A stretch of 22,034 bases of DNA from DAIRUQ01 sp036803245 (lineage in GTDB: Bacteria; Chloroflexota; Anaerolineae; UBA1429). Below the pieces are notes generated by a model. That model was given only the letters and a program-made list of their open reading frames with translations. It ran no database searches and was not told the DNA's origin. The first letter of the stretch is position 1. The number at the start of each line of letters is the position of its first letter. Positions 22,026 to 22,034 of this stretch are shown here, in pieces. A program made the translations under genes and the position numbers. The DNA lies in NCBI GenBank assembly GCA_036803245.1, contig DAIRUQ010000049.1:1-22034 (forward strand). The letters are read 5' to 3'.

Positions 22026-22034
22026 CCCACCAGA

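Noticed and set aside
1..22034. CRISPR arrays, tRNA or rRNA genes, insertion sequences, phage genes
   Set aside because: I looked for spaced identical repeats, cloverleaf-type stems, terminal inverted repeats, and transposase or integrase motifs, and saw none. A tRNAscan or ISfinder run would settle it.

Overview
The window is a GC-rich bacterial chromosomal segment with dense, mostly housekeeping genes. It probably comes from a Chloroflexota (Anaerolineae-like) genome assembled from a metagenome or draft data. That placement is inference. It rests on the Thr/Pro-rich lipoprotein tail, the MA-like peptidase next to a Trm112-like protein, the short EF-Ts, the SecA insertions and the 7TM-GAF sensor. 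No rRNA is present to settle it. No tRNA, CRISPR array, insertion sequence or phage gene was seen, and no gene-free stretch exceeds 300 bases.

Layout. (1) Positions 3-3404, plus strand: a biotin-dependent, sodium-pumping decarboxylase cluster. It holds oadA (5' end outside the window), oadG, a separate biotin carrier protein and oadB. (2) 3405-7598, plus: prs (PRPP synthetase) with its own promoter and a classical terminator, then secA from a promoter that overlaps that terminator. (3) 7666-11310, minus: a tightly overlapping operon transcribed from 11310 downwards. It encodes a Trm112-like zinc protein, a secreted or anchored MA-like metallopeptidase, fpg/mutM, a ThiF/MoeB/HesA-type adenylyltransferase and a small lipoprotein. 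The ThiF gene is cut by a 100-N scaffold gap flanked by two identical 55-bp copies. Removing 155 bp restores one open 291-residue frame, so the gap looks like an assembly artefact. (4) 11549-22025, plus: rpsB-tsf-pyrH-frr-uppS-cdsA, the classical translation/isoprenoid/phospholipid cluster. It runs on into a 648-residue membrane protein and then sbcD and sbcC. Divergent promoters between 11355 and 11417 drive blocks 3 and 4.

How the genes work together. Block 1 makes a membrane complex that couples decarboxylation, most likely of oxaloacetate, to Na+ export. Block 4 supplies ribosomal protein S2, EF-Ts, UMP kinase, ribosome recycling factor, undecaprenyl diphosphate synthase and CDP-diacylglycerol synthase, then the Mre11/Rad50-type nuclease. 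SecA and the lipoprotein belong to protein export; Fpg and SbcCD belong to DNA repair.

The two least ordinary things are these. First, the 16041-17987 gene looks like a multi-pass membrane receptor with a GAF-like domain and a C-terminal sigma-region-4-like helix-turn-helix but no kinase. It sits directly upstream of sbcDC, with an extended -10 and inverted repeat just before it. Second, there is a very strong codon-pair rule across the window: phenylalanine is almost always TTT after a codon ending in C and mostly TTC otherwise.
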